The notes under the pieces were generated by a model. The model made no database searches. It had not been told where the DNA came from and was given only the letters and a program-made list of their open reading frames with translations. The position numbers and the translations under genes are program-made. From Actinomycetota bacterium (lineage in GTDB: Bacteria > Actinomycetota > Thermoleophilia > Gaiellales > Gaiellaceae), in NCBI GenBank assembly GCA_013812265.1, contig JACCTQ010000067.1, positions 1 to 7,325 on the forward strand: a stretch of DNA of 7,325 nucleotides, read 5' to 3'. Shown piece after piece: positions 1-6,972 of this stretch (its first letter is position 1; every line of letters starts with the position of its first letter).

Positions 1-997
1 GCTCCCGCTCGATCTCGGGCGCGAGGTTCACCGCAGGAGAGATGACACTGGGCAGACCGCAGGCGAGTGCCTCCACCACGGCGATCCCGAAGTTCTCGGT
101 GTAGGACGAAAGCGCCCAGACGTCCGCGGCCGCCAGCGCGGCGAGCTTCTCGCGCCCGCTCACCATGCCCACGAAGATCACCTCCGCGCCGACACCCTCG
201 TTCCGGGCCACCTCGACCAGGCGGGGCTGCAGGCCCTCGTCGTCGGGGCCGGCGATCACGAGCCTTGCGTCGCCGACTCGCTGGCGCACGAGCGCGAAGG
301 CCCGGATGAGCACTTCGAGGCCCTTCTTGTACGAAATTCGACCCAGATTGAGCACGACCGGGCCGGCGAAACCACCGAGCCGGCGAGCTCTGAAGTCGGC
401 GCGTGCTGGAAGCTGCTGGAAGCGCTCCCAGTGGATGCCGTTCGGCACGACTGCCCGGGGAACGGAAGGAGCGATGTCCGCCACGAGGCGGGCCTCCTCG
501 TCGGACGTCAGATGCAACGCGGCCGCACGCTCGAACATGGCGTTCTGCCAGAGGCGGTCCGTGGCCGCCTTTCGAAGCCTTCCCCGCCTGCGCAGGTAGG
601 GATCCAGGGCGCCCCGCGGCGAGACGATGTACGGGACGCCGGCCTGCGCGGCTTGATGGTAGGCCGCCCACTGCGGGAACAGAAACAGCGAGTGGATGTG
701 CACGACGTCGAACGCGCGGCAATGCCGCCCGAGCGCCCGGTAAAGACCCGGCGAGAAGCGCAGGCGCCAGGGCGTCCTGGTCGGGAACAACCGCACGTCG
801 AGCGATTCGGCTCCCGCCGGAAGCTCGGCGGCCGTCACGCGCCTGCGGCTCTTGCTCCACGGAGCGTCCGCCGCGTCCGGCGCCAGGATCGCGGCCTCGA
901 CGCCGCACTCCCTGACGGCCACCGAGGACTCGACTGCGCTCACGGCCGGGCCGCCCGTCCGGCTGGCGAGCCCGGGCACCACGTGCAGGACCTTCAC
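1..997 (-). CDS. GT-B glycosyltransferase, GT4 family (3' end cut by window)
   Basis: This is a probable retaining glycosyltransferase that adds a sugar from a nucleotide donor to the growing lipid-linked repeat unit at the cytoplasmic membrane face. I translated 332 residues from a GTG start at 997; the left edge removes the end, and the family usually runs to about 370-400 residues. The N-terminal acceptor domain has PGLASRTGGPAVSAVES near residues 8-24 and SPRGALDPYLRR near 126-137, which are typical of GT4 enzymes. The C-terminal donor domain has LNLGRISYKKGLEVL near 216-230 and VIAGPDDEG near 247-255. It also carries the E-x7-E motif (E301 and E309) within YTENFGIAVVEALACGLP. The GTG start overlaps the stop of the upstream asnB-like gene in a GTGA 4-nt overlap, and no strong Shine-Dalgarno sequence is visible, so coupled translation is likely. 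The family assignment is firm; the donor and acceptor sugars cannot be told from sequence. Confidence 0.93.
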   Translation of the reverse strand, partial: MKVLHVVPGLASRTGGPAVSAVESSVAVRECGVEAAILAPDAADAPWSKSRRRVTAAELPAGAESLDVRLFPTRTPWRLRFSPGLYRALGRHCRAFDVVHIHSLFLFPQWAAYHQAAQAGVPYIVSPRGALDPYLRRRGRLRKAATDRLWQNAMFERAAALHLTSDEEARLVADIAPSVPRAVVPNGIHWERFQQLPARADFRARRLGGFAGPVVLNLGRISYKKGLEVLIRAFALVRQRVGDARLVIAGPDDEGLQPRLVEVARNEGVGAEVIFVGMVSGREKLAALAAADVWALSSYTENFGIAVVEALACGLPSVISPAVNLAPEIERE

Positions 998-2838
998 CGC
1001 GAGACCGCAGGTGCAACCTCGCCGAGGCTCTCCGTCCACCTGGAGAGGGCGTACAGCGACCAGGGCTGCAGCCAGCGTTGACCTCCGGCGAGATAGCGCT
1101 GCCAGACCCCCTGCGCCACCGCGGAGTCGAGGATCTCCTCGAGTCCGTCCGGTGGACGGCGAAGCCTCTCGTCCACCTCGTCGCGTAGCTCCCGGTGTAG
1201 CCAGCGCGCGATCGGCAGGACGAAAGCCTGCTTGCGACGCGACGTCACCTCGCGCGGCAGCAGATCCGAGCACGCGGCCAGGAGCAACGCCTTGTTTCTG
1301 CCCTTTGTCCGTGCCGGCAGGCGGAGGGCTCGTTCGACCAGCTCGTGATCGAGGTAGGGAACCCGGACCTCCAGACTGTTCGCCATGCTCATTGCGTCGG
1401 TGTCGCGGAGCAGAACGTTCTTCGTGTAGTTGGTCAGGTCGAGCACCGAGATCTGGTTGAACAGGTCGGATTCCCGATCCAGCGCAGGGGGGGTCCCATC
1501 GCCGTTCACGCCGGAAAGGGCACGCAACTCTTCCGGGAGGAAGACCCGCCGGAGCAGGTCGTACGAGGAGCCGGGGGTCGCCGGCGCGGAGAGCCACTCG
1601 CCGAGCTTCGCGCCCCGGCCGGCGCCCACGAGCGCCCCGAGGGCACGGCCAGCCGTCCTGCGCAGAGGTTGCGGGACCAGTCGAGCTCGCTCCAGAGCGG
1701 CGACCCGCCGGACGTACCCGTAGCCGTCGAAGAGCTCGTCGGCGCCCAGACCCGACAGGGCTACCTTGAGTCCCGTCATGGCCGCCGCCCTGGAGACGAC
1801 ATACGTGTTGATGCCGTCAAAGGTCGGCTGATCCATCGCGCCGAAGGCGGAGTCGAGATAGCGGAGCAGGTCATCCGGCCGCAGGTCCACCTGCACGTGC
1901 TCGGAACCAACGTGCGCGGCCATGAGCCGTGTGTAGGGAGCCTCGGAAAGCTCGGGGTCGTCGAAGACCACCGACACGGTTCGCAGTCGATCGGTGTGGC
2001 GGGCCGCCACCGCGGCGAGGATGGACGAGTCGATGCCCCCGGAGAGAAACACACCGAGCGGGGCATCGCTGACGAGATGCCGCTCGACTGTTTCCTCCAG
2101 CAGGCCACGAAGCGAGCGGGCAGCATCCTCGCCGGCCGGCACACTCGCCTCGTCGCGAGGAGGCGCCCAGTACCGGGCGAGACGAAGCTCTCCCCGACGC
2201 ACCAGGGCCGTATGGCCGGCCGGCAGCGCCCGGACACCGTCGATCGCCGTCAGTGGCTCGCTGACAGCTCCGTAGGTCAGGTAGCTGGCCAGCCCGGCCG
2301 GGGACAGACGCCGCGGCAGCAGCCCTGTCCGCAGCAGAGCCTTCACCTGCGAAGCGAAGAGGAAGCGCTCGCCCGTATGAGCGTAGTAGAGCGGCTTGAT
2401 GCCGAGCCGGTCACGCGCGAGGAAGAGCTGATCGGCGTCCGGGTCCCAGACGGAAAACGCGAACATCCCCCGCAGGTGTCTCACGCACTCGGGTCCGAAG
2501 CGCCCGTACGCCTTGAGCACGACCTCGGTGTCGCAGTCCGACACGAACGTCTCCCCGTCGGCGTGAAGCCGTTCGCGGAGCTCGGCGAAATTGTAGATCA
2601 TGCCGTTGAAGACGATCGTCGTCCCACGCCCGGGGTCGTACATCGGCTGATGCCCGGCCGGCGACGGGTCGATGATCGCGAGGCGGCGGCTGCCGAGGGC
2701 AACCGGCCACCCCGGACCGCCGGTCTGCTCCACGCCATGGTCGTCCGGTCCCCGCGCGGTCATCTGATCGCACATCTCCTCCACGGCCGAACGGGCCTCC
2801 AGCTCAGGCAGGCCCGCAGCTCCCGCGATGCCGCACAT
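994..2838 (-). CDS. asnB: Glutamine-hydrolysing asparagine synthase family protein
   Basis: The family transfers ammonia from glutamine to an adenylated carboxylate, classically making asparagine from aspartate. The protein has 614 residues, normal for AsnB/AsnO-type enzymes. The start is fixed by MCGIAG, because Cys2 must become the N-terminal nucleophile of the class II glutaminase. The glutaminase half (about 1-220) shows RGPDDHG at 29-35, RRLAIID at 51-57, FNGMIYNF at 77-84 and SDCDTEV at 100-106. The synthetase half (about 240-600) has the pyrophosphate loop FLSGGIDSS at 264-272, SGLGADELFDGYG at 362-374 and NSLEVRVPYLDHE at 487-499. The position after NG at 78-79 is usually Glu but is Met80 here. 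It overlaps the methyltransferase stop by one base (TGATG) and the downstream glycosyltransferase start by four. Homologues in polysaccharide loci, such as WbpS of Pseudomonas O-antigen clusters, are proposed to amidate sugar acids. By inference this copy may do so too, rather than supply asparagine. Confidence 0.96.
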   Translation of the reverse strand: MCGIAGAAGLPELEARSAVEEMCDQMTARGPDDHGVEQTGGPGWPVALGSRRLAIIDPSPAGHQPMYDPGRGTTIVFNGMIYNFAELRERLHADGETFVSDCDTEVVLKAYGRFGPECVRHLRGMFAFSVWDPDADQLFLARDRLGIKPLYYAHTGERFLFASQVKALLRTGLLPRRLSPAGLASYLTYGAVSEPLTAIDGVRALPAGHTALVRRGELRLARYWAPPRDEASVPAGEDAARSLRGLLEETVERHLVSDAPLGVFLSGGIDSSILAAVAARHTDRLRTVSVVFDDPELSEAPYTRLMAAHVGSEHVQVDLRPDDLLRYLDSAFGAMDQPTFDGINTYVVSRAAAMTGLKVALSGLGADELFDGYGYVRRVAALERARLVPQPLRRTAGRALGALVGAGRGAKLGEWLSAPATPGSSYDLLRRVFLPEELRALSGVNGDGTPPALDRESDLFNQISVLDLTNYTKNVLLRDTDAMSMANSLEVRVPYLDHELVERALRLPARTKGRNKALLLAACSDLLPREVTSRRKQAFVLPIARWLHRELRDEVDERLRRPPDGLEEILDSAVAQGVWQRYLAGGQRWLQPWSLYALSRWTESLGEVAPAVSR

Positions 2839-3770
2839 CAGGCAGGCCCCGCCCACAAGGGACGGTCGGCGCGGAAGGTGACGAAGCCGCCCGCGCGGGC
2901 AAGGATGCGGGCCTTCAGCCCGGCCGACACGCGTGGCGCGACCTTCCGGCGTAGGCCGCGAGGAAGCGGCACAGCATCCGTCTCGTGGCCGGTTACGCGG
3001 ACCGACGCGTCGGAGAAGAAGCCGAGGAGTAGATCGCGCCACTGGTCGGCGGGATAGAAGCGCGCCGTGTAGCCGTCCGTTCCCCGCCACAGGGCCTCGT
3101 CCAGGGAGTGCTCGAGGAGGTTGCCCCTGATCAGCCAGTCGCGAACGAGGGCCACGAGCGCGGCCGTCGAGTCTCGGTGGTACACCATGCCCGCGAACGC
3201 ACCGTCCTCGGTGGTCCACCTGGCGATATTCCGGACGATCCGCGCAGTCCGCGCCGAGTGGTGAACGACCCCCCAGCTCCAGACGAACGCAAACCGGCCT
3301 TCGAACTCGGCTCGGTCCTGCTCGGCGTCCCACCGCTCGAAGCTGCCGGGTAGTCCTTTCAGCTCGAAACGCTTGCTCGTCCGCTCGGTGGCGGACTCCG
3401 TGAGGTCGATTCCCGTTACGCGGGCTCCGGCTCTCGCCAGCAGCTCGGCGTGGAAACCCGACCCGGTTCCGATCTCGAGCACCTCTTTGTCGCGGAGCGC
3501 TTCGTAGGGGATCAGGCGGTCGAAGGGCACTCGATCCGTCGCGAAGTGACGGTGCACCTCGGCGCTTCGGCGGTCCTGCTCCTCGTACCACTCGAGCGAG
3601 AGCGGAACGAGCTCGGTCTCGCCCCGCCAGTCGTACGACATCGGGGTCGACTCCCACCACAGGCGATTGCCGGCCTGAACCTGGTCCAGCGGGTCGTCGT
3701 CGCGCCGCTTGTCGCCGTGCCTGCCTGTGATCATCGCGGGCCCGCTCTCGTCACCGTAGTCGTCCGCCAT
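2838..3770 (-). CDS. Class I SAM-dependent methyltransferase
   Basis: This 310-residue protein has the Rossmann-type SAM-binding fold. Motif I is EVLEIGTGSGFHAELLA at about 96-112, with a glycine-rich loop at 101-105. The acidic residue expected to bind the ribose hydroxyls is D122 in VTGIDL, and a motif IV-like segment, WGVVHHS, lies at 166-172. An aromatic N-terminal stretch, LWWESTPMSYDW (37-48), precedes the core. The C-terminal third (about 225-310) is a less conserved, basic region that may cap the acceptor site. The ATG at 3770 shares one base with the stop of the upstream glycosyltransferase gene, and the stop shares one base with the asnB start, so both junctions suggest coupled translation. 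A GTG directly before the ATG is an equally possible first codon. Its place in a glycan operon suggests it O- or N-methylates a sugar or sugar side group. That is inference, and small-molecule or protein acceptors are not excluded. Confidence 0.88.
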   Translation of the reverse strand: MADDYGDESGPAMITGRHGDKRRDDDPLDQVQAGNRLWWESTPMSYDWRGETELVPLSLEWYEEQDRRSAEVHRHFATDRVPFDRLIPYEALRDKEVLEIGTGSGFHAELLARAGARVTGIDLTESATERTSKRFELKGLPGSFERWDAEQDRAEFEGRFAFVWSWGVVHHSARTARIVRNIARWTTEDGAFAGMVYHRDSTAALVALVRDWLIRGNLLEHSLDEALWRGTDGYTARFYPADQWRDLLLGFFSDASVRVTGHETDAVPLPRGLRRKVAPRVSAGLKARILARAGGFVTFRADRPLWAGPA

Positions 3771-4624
3771 CACACGACCCGAAGCAGCCGCTGCGGCAGC
3801 AGGAGTTGACGTGCAAATCTGCGCCACCTGGCGTCCGTCCGGCCGGCAAACGCGAACGTATACCGGGTCTCCAGCGTGAGGAGCTCGGTCAGGCCGTTCG
3901 CCCGGCGAAACCACGCGCGCCCGATCCTGCCGGCCGGTCGCTGGGGATCCAGACCGTACGCATCCGAGAGCGTTTCCAGGTCGCGCGCCTGCGCGGGTAA
4001 CGTCTCGCGGGTCTTCCGGCCGGAGTAGTCGCGGTCGATGGCCAGGATGCGGCCGACCTTTGCGAAGGGCCCGCGCCGGGCGAGATACAGCCAGAGCTCG
4101 TAGTCGATCATCACCTCGAGGTCCTCGCGGACGAACCTCTCCCCCAGCGCCTCGCGGCGCACGAACACGGAGGGCTGCACGAGCGGCGAGAACGACTGCA
4201 GCCGAGCGAGATCGGCGGCGGAGGTCGAGACCCGTCGCAGGATGCGGCCTGCTTCGTCGGCGATCACCCCGTCCCCGTACACGGCCACGGCTTCAGGACG
4301 CTCCTCGAAGGTGCGGACGGCCGCGGCGACGGCATCGACGCCGAAATACGCGTCGTCGGTGTTCAGCCATCCGATGATGTCGCCTGCGCTGTGCGCCAGC
4401 GCGATGTTCAACGCCTGCGCCTGCGAGGTCCCGGGCGCCACCACGAGACGGCATCCGTCACCTTCGTACCGCCGCACCACGTCGAGCGTCCCGTCCGTCG
4501 AGCCGCCGTCGACCACGACCTGCTCGATGGCCCGGTAGTCCTGGTTCCGGATAGACGAGATCGAGTCCCGCACGTAGGCCGCCTGGTCGAGCGATGGGGT
4601 CAGGATGGAAACCAGCTTGGTCAT
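3770..4624 (-). CDS. Family 2 (GT-A) glycosyltransferase
   Basis: This 284-residue protein is a probable inverting glycosyltransferase that uses a nucleotide-sugar donor and adds a residue to the lipid-linked glycan in the cytoplasm. It opens with VSILTPSLDQAAYVRDSI (5-22), the first beta strand and helix of GT2 enzymes. The nucleotide-binding VVVDGGSTDGT follows at 36-46. The metal-binding DxD-like site is WLNTDD at 86-91. Further family landmarks are QPSVFVRREAL at 150-160 and DYELWLYLARRG at 174-185, whose acidic residues include the likely catalytic base. There is no membrane segment; the C-terminal 80 residues are Arg-rich and may lie against the membrane. The ATG start overlaps the stop of the polymerase gene as ATGA, and the stop overlaps the methyltransferase start by one base. 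A longer in-frame ORF runs upstream to 5371, but it lies inside the polymerase gene and has no family similarity. Sugar specificity is unknown. Confidence 0.94.
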   Translation of the reverse strand: MTKLVSILTPSLDQAAYVRDSISSIRNQDYRAIEQVVVDGGSTDGTLDVVRRYEGDGCRLVVAPGTSQAQALNIALAHSAGDIIGWLNTDDAYFGVDAVAAAVRTFEERPEAVAVYGDGVIADEAGRILRRVSTSAADLARLQSFSPLVQPSVFVRREALGERFVREDLEVMIDYELWLYLARRGPFAKVGRILAIDRDYSGRKTRETLPAQARDLETLSDAYGLDPQRPAGRIGRAWFRRANGLTELLTLETRYTFAFAGRTDARWRRFARQLLLPQRLLRVV

Positions 4625-6048
4625 CGCAGAGCGGGGTCGTCGCCAGCTTCGGCTGCCGAGGGTTCGAGCCGTGGGATCTTCGCGAGCACCCCGGCGAGCA
4701 GCCAGAAGAAGACGTTGATCGGATCGTAGTCCAGGTACGGCTTTCCGGTTCCGGCGAGCACCGTGAGGGCGAGAAAGGCCAGGATGGCCGCCGAGATCGC
4801 GCTGAGCTTCGGATCCCGCAGCCTGAGCTGCTGCCGCACGCCGTTGACGAGAATCACGCCGAAGAGAGCGGCCACCAGCAGCAGGCCCGGGATCCCGAGC
4901 TCGAGCACGACCTTCACCCACCAGCTCTCGTACCAGCCGCCGCCGACGCCCGCGAATTGATCCGGGCTGGAAAAGGCATAGCGGCTCGCGATGGTGTCGA
5001 TGCCGGCGCCGAGCCCCGTCCAGGTGATCTCGAGGGCATCGCGAAAGCGAGCGGCAAACGTACCGGTGAGCTCCGAGCTCGCCTTTTCCAACGTCGCGCC
5101 CGCGATGTCCCGCACTCCGGCTCCGAGCAGGAGGGCGGCGAGCGCCACCGCGACCGCGGGCACGAGCATGACTGCGAACGTCGTCCGAATCCGCGGGGAC
5201 GCGGCGCGCCGGAGCGGGAGGCGCTCGAGCGCCAGCGTCAGGACGATCAGGGCCGGCACGAACACGAAGGCGACGCGTGCACCCGAGAGGAGCGCGGCCG
5301 CGAGGACGACCAGCCACACCGCAAGGCCGAGTGGCCCGCGCCGCGTTCCCCCCAGGGAGCCGCGCCACCACGCGTAGGTGAGAGCAGCCATGGTGGCCAG
5401 GAAGGCGTAGTACTGGGTCCAGCTCGAGAACGTGCTCGGCACGCGCCGGATCACGGCACCCCCCGGAAGCTCGAGCGCCGTGAAACTCTGGGTGGCGGGA
5501 CCCGCCGCGTCCCCGTACAGGCGGTAGACGAAGGCCTCCTGCCCGGCGCGGAATAGGGCCGCTTCACCGATCCCGATCAGCGCCGGGAGCAGTGCTGTGA
5601 GCGCCGCCAGGGCGAGCAGCCGGGAAAGGTCCCGCCGGTTCCGGACGAAGTGATAGCCGAGGAAGTACAGCGGAACGTAGAACAGCCACACCTTGATGCC
5701 GATCGCTCCGACGAGCCGGTTCGGAAGGGCGGGGTTCAGTGCCTGGAGCACCACGAGCACCCCGAGAGCCAGAAAGAGCGCCGTCGGAGCTCCGCTGAAC
5801 GTGATGCTCGACCGCCGGAGATACGCCGAGAGCCCGAACAGCACGTAGGCGGGAATCACGAAGGCGAAGTCCTTCAGCAGCACGGGGACGCTCGCATCGG
5901 GGTAGAGCGCGAGAATCGGAATGCCGGACAGGGGGATGTATGCGACGAGCGCCCAGATCGGCCACCGCCACCTGTCGGCCACCCACTGAAGCCGGGACGA
6001 TTGATCGGAGGACTCGCTCAATGGAGGATTGAGCGATTCAGCGCTCAA
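4621..6048 (-). CDS. O-antigen ligase/polymerase-type (Wzy/WaaL-like) membrane protein
   Basis: This 475-residue integral membrane protein has about 11-12 hydrophobic segments, roughly at 30-48, 54-77, 86-104, 113-133, 141-165, 209-228, 240-276 (two), 291-312, 378-402, 414-434 and 443-458. Two features fit the O-antigen ligase/Wzy family: a conserved-looking RVPSTFSSWTQYYAF (202-216) and a long external loop (about 313-377) ending in GGGWYESWWVKVVLELGIPG. Such proteins join undecaprenyl-linked repeat units into a polymer or transfer the polymer to an acceptor on the outer membrane face. Beside an initiating sugar transferase, polymerase is the likelier role, but ligase cannot be excluded. The assigned start is TTG at 6048, three bases after the previous stop and without a Shine-Dalgarno sequence. 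The first 18 codons use more A/T-ending codons than the rest. In-frame alternatives are TTG at 6021 and GTG at 5982, either of which still precedes the first membrane segment. Confidence 0.9.
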   Translation of the reverse strand: MSAESLNPPLSESSDQSSRLQWVADRWRWPIWALVAYIPLSGIPILALYPDASVPVLLKDFAFVIPAYVLFGLSAYLRRSSITFSGAPTALFLALGVLVVLQALNPALPNRLVGAIGIKVWLFYVPLYFLGYHFVRNRRDLSRLLALAALTALLPALIGIGEAALFRAGQEAFVYRLYGDAAGPATQSFTALELPGGAVIRRVPSTFSSWTQYYAFLATMAALTYAWWRGSLGGTRRGPLGLAVWLVVLAAALLSGARVAFVFVPALIVLTLALERLPLRRAASPRIRTTFAVMLVPAVAVALAALLLGAGVRDIAGATLEKASSELTGTFAARFRDALEITWTGLGAGIDTIASRYAFSSPDQFAGVGGGWYESWWVKVVLELGIPGLLLVAALFGVILVNGVRQQLRLRDPKLSAISAAILAFLALTVLAGTGKPYLDYDPINVFFWLLAGVLAKIPRLEPSAAEAGDDPALR

Positions 6049-6050
6049 TC
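6014..6050 (-). repeat. Three-copy inverted/direct repeat forming two alternative hairpins
   Basis: Three copies of an 8-9 base unit lie at 6015-6022, 6027-6035 and 6042-6050; the outer two are in one orientation and the middle one is inverted. On the transcribed strand, the first and middle copies can form a perfect 9-bp stem with a 6-base loop (6027-6050). The middle and last copies can form a second perfect 9-bp stem with loop CCTCC (6014-6036). Both use the middle copy, so only one can form at a time. The first stem contains the assigned TTG start of the polymerase gene and begins two bases after the preceding stop codon. No T-run follows either stem, so this does not look like an intrinsic terminator. 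The repeats and pairings are read directly; any control of polymerase translation is inference. Confidence 0.6.
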
Positions 6051-6051
6051 G

Positions 6052-6972
6052 TCAGAAGGAGCCGCCGCCGCCCCGGAGGACCACGGGAATCGTGCGGCCG
6101 ATCAGCCGCAGATCATTCCGCAGCGACCAGGTCGTCACGTACAAGTAGTCGAGCTTGATCATCTCGCCGAACGGGATGGCGCGATGCCCGAGCACCTGCC
6201 ACAGCCCCGTCATCCCGGGGCGAAGGTCGAGTCGCCGCCGAGCCCAGCCGTCCACGTGGCGATCCTCGTCGAGGACCAGCGGGCGAGGCCCCACGAGGCT
6301 CATCTCTCCCCTGAGGACGTTGAGTAGCTGAGGCAGCTCGTCGAGGAAGTACCGGCGGAGAACCCGCCCCACCCTCGTGACACGCGGGTCGTCGGCGACC
6401 TTGAACAGGCGGGCGTCCCCGCTCGACCGCACGTGCTCGTTGAGATGGGCGAGCCCGGCTTTCCGCGCTTCCGCATCGACCACCATCGTGCGGAACTTGT
6501 AGACCGAGAAGACCTTGTCGCCGGCACCCATCCGGATCTGGCGGAAGAAGACGTGTCCCGGGGACTCGAGCCTGATCAGGATCGCGATGAGGGCAAACAG
6601 CGGAGCGAAGACCACGAGAGCGACTGCGGAAACGACGAGGTCCATGGCCCGCTTGGTGACCCGAGCCGAGCGCGAAAACCGAAGCGAGGGAGGACCCGGG
6701 AGGGGAGAGCCGGCGAGGTTGTCGGTCCCCCCGTCGCGACCCATGGCACCGAGGGAGCCCGGGGCGATGCCGATCGCCGCGCCGACGCCTGGAAGATCTC
6801 GGACGCCGGCGAGCGCGCGCTCGTCCGGTTCGTCGCAAACCGCGGTCACCGCGCTCGTGGCGGTACCGTCCGTGCGCCCTGCGAGCGCCGTCAGCTGCAC
6901 CACATCACCAACCCCCTCGGAAACGCTAGGAGCCCGCGCAAGGCTATCAGGGACAACGCCCGGGATCTTCAT
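6052..6972 (-). CDS. Initiating phosphoglycosyltransferase (bacterial sugar transferase)
   Basis: The family transfers a sugar 1-phosphate from a UDP-sugar to undecaprenyl phosphate, the first membrane step of repeat-unit assembly. The translation is 306 residues. The catalytic domain fills about 104-306. It begins with a proline-broken hydrophobic helix (110-133, P124), the likely re-entrant membrane anchor. Then come KFRTM (159-163), the catalytic Asp-Glu pair D211/E212 in FLDELPQLLNVLRGEMSLVGPRP, and RPGMTGLWQV (251-260). The usual four-helix N-terminal bundle of WbaP/WcaJ proteins is absent. Residues 1-103 are instead a Gly/Ala/Pro/Asp-rich stretch with no membrane segment and no family I recognise. 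The ATG overlaps the upstream stop as ATGA but has no Shine-Dalgarno sequence. A GTG at 6903 (residue 24) has a good one and may be the true start, giving about 283 residues. The function call does not depend on this choice. Confidence 0.94.
   Translation of the reverse strand: MKIPGVVPDSLARAPSVSEGVGDVVQLTALAGRTDGTATSAVTAVCDEPDERALAGVRDLPGVGAAIGIAPGSLGAMGRDGGTDNLAGSPLPGPPSLRFSRSARVTKRAMDLVVSAVALVVFAPLFALIAILIRLESPGHVFFRQIRMGAGDKVFSVYKFRTMVVDAEARKAGLAHLNEHVRSSGDARLFKVADDPRVTRVGRVLRRYFLDELPQLLNVLRGEMSLVGPRPLVLDEDRHVDGWARRRLDLRPGMTGLWQVLGHRAIPFGEMIKLDYLYVTTWSLRNDLRLIGRTIPVVLRGGGGSF
6912..6918 (-). promoter_or_regulatory. Possible ribosome binding site for alternative GTG start at 6903
   Basis: On the minus strand GAGGGGG sits 8 bases before a GTG codon (6903-6901), which is followed by a second GTG. 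It is the clearest Shine-Dalgarno-like sequence near any start in the window. In the 23 codons between the ATG at 6972 and this GTG, about 10 end in T, whereas codons after the GTG nearly all end in G or C. Both facts favour a start at 6903. Against it, the other junctions in this operon overlap or nearly touch, and the ATG at 6972 would fit that pattern. Confidence 0.45.

Noticed and set aside
1345..3057. 570-residue open frame on the plus strand opposite the asnB and methyltransferase genes
   Set aside because: It is a shadow of strongly G/C-biased codons on the other strand. Its translation is Arg/Gly/His/Val-rich, shows no recognisable domain, and crosses the junction of two well-supported genes.
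2839..3660. N-terminal extension of the asnB frame upstream of MCGIAG
   Set aside because: Class II glutaminases need Cys directly after the initiator Met, and the upstream part is an Arg-rich out-of-frame reading of the methyltransferase gene.
4625..5371. N-terminal extension of the family 2 glycosyltransferase frame
   Set aside because: The GT2 fold begins at the ATG at 4624. The upstream residues are low-complexity Arg-rich sequence inside the polymerase gene.
4594..5556. 320-residue open frame on the plus strand opposite the polymerase gene
   Set aside because: Its translation is extremely Glu/Arg/His-rich with no domain, as expected for the complement of hydrophobic codons of a membrane protein.
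6904..6968. Possible promoter between the TPR and sugar transferase genes
   Set aside because: A TTGTCC and a TAGCGT can be found, but they are about 22 bases apart and neither matches consensus well. It is not called as a feature.
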